Assembly (NCBI RefSeq): GCF_003935375.1
Contig: NZ_RHQM01000014.1
Coordinates: 1 to 64,000 of the forward strand
From: Stutzerimonas xanthomarina
GTDB lineage: Bacteria > Pseudomonadota > Gammaproteobacteria > Pseudomonadales > Pseudomonadaceae
Length of the DNA: 64,000 nt
Direction: 5' to 3'
Both the position numbers and the translations under genes were made by a program. Every line of letters begins with the position of its first letter. Position 1 is the first letter of the stretch. The notes beneath the pieces were generated by a model that worked only from the letters and a program-made list of their open reading frames with translations, searched no databases and had not been told where the DNA came from. Below, piece after piece: positions 62,237-64,000 of the stretch.

Positions 62237-63421
62237 ATGGTGTCGGCTCTGGAACGAACAGCGATCATTTCCGGGATTGGCCAGTCGGCCGTGGGGCGCA
62301 GGTTGGGGCGCACGGGGTTGGATCTTACTTTGGAAGCCATTCTCGCAGCATTGACGGATGCAGGGCTCGATCGCAGCCAGATAGACGGAGTGGCCAGCTG
62401 GCCGGGCTATCGTGCCGACATGCCGGCCTTCTCGCCGGTTTCCATTGGCCAGGTCAAGGAAGCCTTGGGCCTGGAGCTGAACTGGTATTGCGCGGGCAAC
62501 GAAGCCACCCAGATGAGCGGTTTGATCAATGCCTGCATGGCTGTGGCCTCGGGTCAGGCTCGCCATGTTCTGTGCTTTCGTACCGTAACCGAGTCCAGCG
62601 CCCTGGCGCAGGGTGTGCGCTCCAGCACTGTGGGGGGCTCGGCGCCACGGGTATCCGGTTTCGGTGAGTTCTTGGTGCCGTTCCAGGCCACCTCCGCCGC
62701 CAACTGGGTGGCCCTTGCCGCCAGCCGTTATTTCCATGAATTCGGTACCCGCCGGGAACAGTTGGCGGCCATTGCCCTGAACGCTCGGCGTAACGCCATG
62801 CTCAACCCCAAGGCGGTCTATCGCGACCCGCTGAGCCTCGACCAGTACATGAGCACCCGGATGATTTCCACGCCGCTGTGCCTGTTCGACTGCGATGTGC
62901 CGGTGGATGGGGCTACCGTGCTTATCGTTTCACATCGTGACACGGCGCCGGATCTACGCAGCAAACCGGTGTTCGTCGAATCCATCTGTGGCCCGTTCAG
63001 TGGCCGGGATGCCTGGGATCAGATGGATGATCTCACCCGTTACAGTGCCGAAGCCTGTGGCAAGCGTCTGTGGAGCCGAACCGACTACAAGCCGGCCGAT
63101 GTGGATGTGGCCGAGCTGTATGACGGCTTCAGCTTCCTCACCTTGCTCTGGCTGGAGGGATTGGGCTTCTGCGGGCGGGGCGAGGCGGCGGCCTTCGTCG
63201 AAGGAGGCCAGCGTATCGCCCTCGATGGCGAACTGCCCCTGGCGACCCACGGCGGTCAGCTATCGGCCGGTCGCCTGCATGGTCTTGGCCATGTGCACGA
63301 GGCGGTGGTGCAGTTGCGTGGCGAGGGCGAGGCGAGGCAGGTGCCAGGGCAGCCGAAACTGGCCGTGGCCAGTAATGGCGGGGGGCCTCTGGCTGGTGCG
63401 GTACTGCTGTCGCGTGAGTGA
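62237..63421 (+). CDS. Thiolase-fold protein of the Ltp2 aldolase type
   Basis: A 394-residue thiolase-superfamily protein. The usual nucleophile Cys motif (NxACASG) is replaced by LNWYCAGNEATQMSG, the HDCF motif by LYDGFSFLTLLWLEG and GHPLGATG by THGGQLSAGRLHGLGHVHEAV. This pattern is that of Ltp2, which performs a retro-aldol cleavage in cholesterol and bile-acid side-chain degradation with a DUF35 partner. The DUF35 gene here is at 33406-33774. GAGGAA lies upstream of the ATG. I infer aldolase rather than thiolase activity. Confidence 0.78.
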   Translation: MVSALERTAIISGIGQSAVGRRLGRTGLDLTLEAILAALTDAGLDRSQIDGVASWPGYRADMPAFSPVSIGQVKEALGLELNWYCAGNEATQMSGLINACMAVASGQARHVLCFRTVTESSALAQGVRSSTVGGSAPRVSGFGEFLVPFQATSAANWVALAASRYFHEFGTRREQLAAIALNARRNAMLNPKAVYRDPLSLDQYMSTRMISTPLCLFDCDVPVDGATVLIVSHRDTAPDLRSKPVFVESICGPFSGRDAWDQMDDLTRYSAEACGKRLWSRTDYKPADVDVAELYDGFSFLTLLWLEGLGFCGRGEAAAFVEGGQRIALDGELPLATHGGQLSAGRLHGLGHVHEAVVQLRGEGEARQVPGQPKLAVASNGGGPLAGAVLLSRE

Positions 63422-63504
63422 TTCCTGATTGCTCGTGCAATACGACATGAGCGGATGGAAAAGATCCTGGATAACCATAAAAACAAAAGCTCAAGGAGAC
63501 GGGC

Positions 63505-64000
63505 ATGAGAATCCTGATCGCCGTATTGTCTTTTTTTGGCCTGCAACTGCAATCGCTCGCCGCCGCGCCCCTGGTGATCGGTCTTAGTTACCCCAGTACC
63601 GGGAGCTACAAGTGGGAGGGGCTTTCGCAAAAGCGTGGGGCGCTGATGGCGGTAGAGGAGATCAACCGCGAAGGGGGCATTCTGGGGCGGCCACTCAAGC
63701 TGGTCAGCCGCAACAGTGGCGCCACGCCCGATCGGGCGGTGCAGAATGTCGAGCGCCTGGCGGCTGATGGCGCCGTGATGTTGATGGGGGGTGCGTCCAG
63801 CGACGAAGTCATCGCCGCCGGCGAGCGCGCGCGCAAGCTGCGCTTGCCGTACTTCGTCCCCACCGCCTATGCCAACCGGGTGACCGGGCGTGCCGGCCAC
63901 GACTATCTGTTCCGTGAAGGCGCGAGCGCGCGGATGGCCAATAACCTGCTGATGGAGTACCTGGAAACCACGTTGCCGGGAACGCGCTACTTCATCATCA
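63505..64000 (+). CDS. ABC transporter periplasmic binding protein (LivK-like), partial
   Basis: The start of a branched-chain-amino-acid-type binding protein, cut by the right edge after 165 codons. Signal peptide MRILIAVLSFFGLQLQSLAAA, then LVIGLSYPSTGSYKWEGLSQKRGALMAVEEINREGGILGRPLKLV and VERLAADGAVMLMGGASSDEVIAAGE. Such proteins often serve uptake of aromatic or cyclic acids in catabolic loci. AGGAG precedes the ATG. Permease and ATPase genes, if any, lie beyond the window. Confidence 0.88.
   Translation, partial: MRILIAVLSFFGLQLQSLAAAPLVIGLSYPSTGSYKWEGLSQKRGALMAVEEINREGGILGRPLKLVSRNSGATPDRAVQNVERLAADGAVMLMGGASSDEVIAAGERARKLRLPYFVPTAYANRVTGRAGHDYLFREGASARMANNLLMEYLETTLPGTRYFII

Overview
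The window looks like a GC-rich Pseudomonas chromosome. AcnB, the EtfB/EtfA pair, FolE, FolX, PanC and TesB all read as gammaproteobacterial/Pseudomonas-type proteins, coding density is high, and most starts carry AGGAGG- or GGAG-type ribosome binding sites. The species cannot be named from the sequence alone.

Positions 1 to about 7800 are mobile DNA. An IS3-family element that runs off the left edge interrupts a primase-polymerase gene, which follows an AlpA/Xis-like gene. A 50-nt 3' fragment of a tRNA-Thr(TGT) gene (2833-2882) marks an attachment junction beside a tyrosine integrase that has four 11-bp repeats in front of it. A HipBA toxin-antitoxin pair, 5'-truncated IS21 and IS66 remnants and a small lipoprotein gene follow.

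Positions 7985-14455 hold panC, an SDR and acnB on the minus strand, divergent from etfBA. From about 14.8 kb to the right edge lies a roughly 49-kb catabolic locus. It has four amidohydrolases in two paralogous pairs, eight SDRs (counting the one near panC), three MaoC-like hydratases (two lacking the catalytic motif), a crotonase lacking the usual glutamates, an unequal pair of overlapping acyl-CoA dehydrogenases plus a third beside an ACAD10/LvaA-like kinase, two thiolases and a third thiolase-fold protein resembling the Ltp2 aldolase, a DUF35 protein, a CaiB-type CoA transferase, two acyl-CoA ligases (one with an internal stop), two thioesterases, an alpha/beta hydrolase, rubredoxin with its reductase, a Zn-type alcohol dehydrogenase, a possible diiron protein (PF10118-like), a GlcE-like flavoprotein, three MFS transporters, the start of a branched-chain-type ABC binding protein, a chemoreceptor and a GGDEF-EAL protein. 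folE and folX sit at the end of one catabolic operon.

The most striking signal is a degenerate 25-bp palindrome (AATAACTGAC, 5 nt, GTCAGTTATT) that recurs about 12 times, nearly always in the promoter gap of a catabolic transcription unit, and also in front of etfBA. This suggests that one regulator, most likely the TetR protein at 22231-22959, controls the whole locus, including electron transfer (etfBA) and possibly chemotaxis. The enzyme set resembles the logic of steroid side-chain degradation (CoA activation, heteromeric dehydrogenase and hydratase, then retro-aldol cleavage), but no steroid ring-degradation genes are visible. The substrate is therefore unknown; a branched or cyclic isoprenoid-type carboxylate is a guess.
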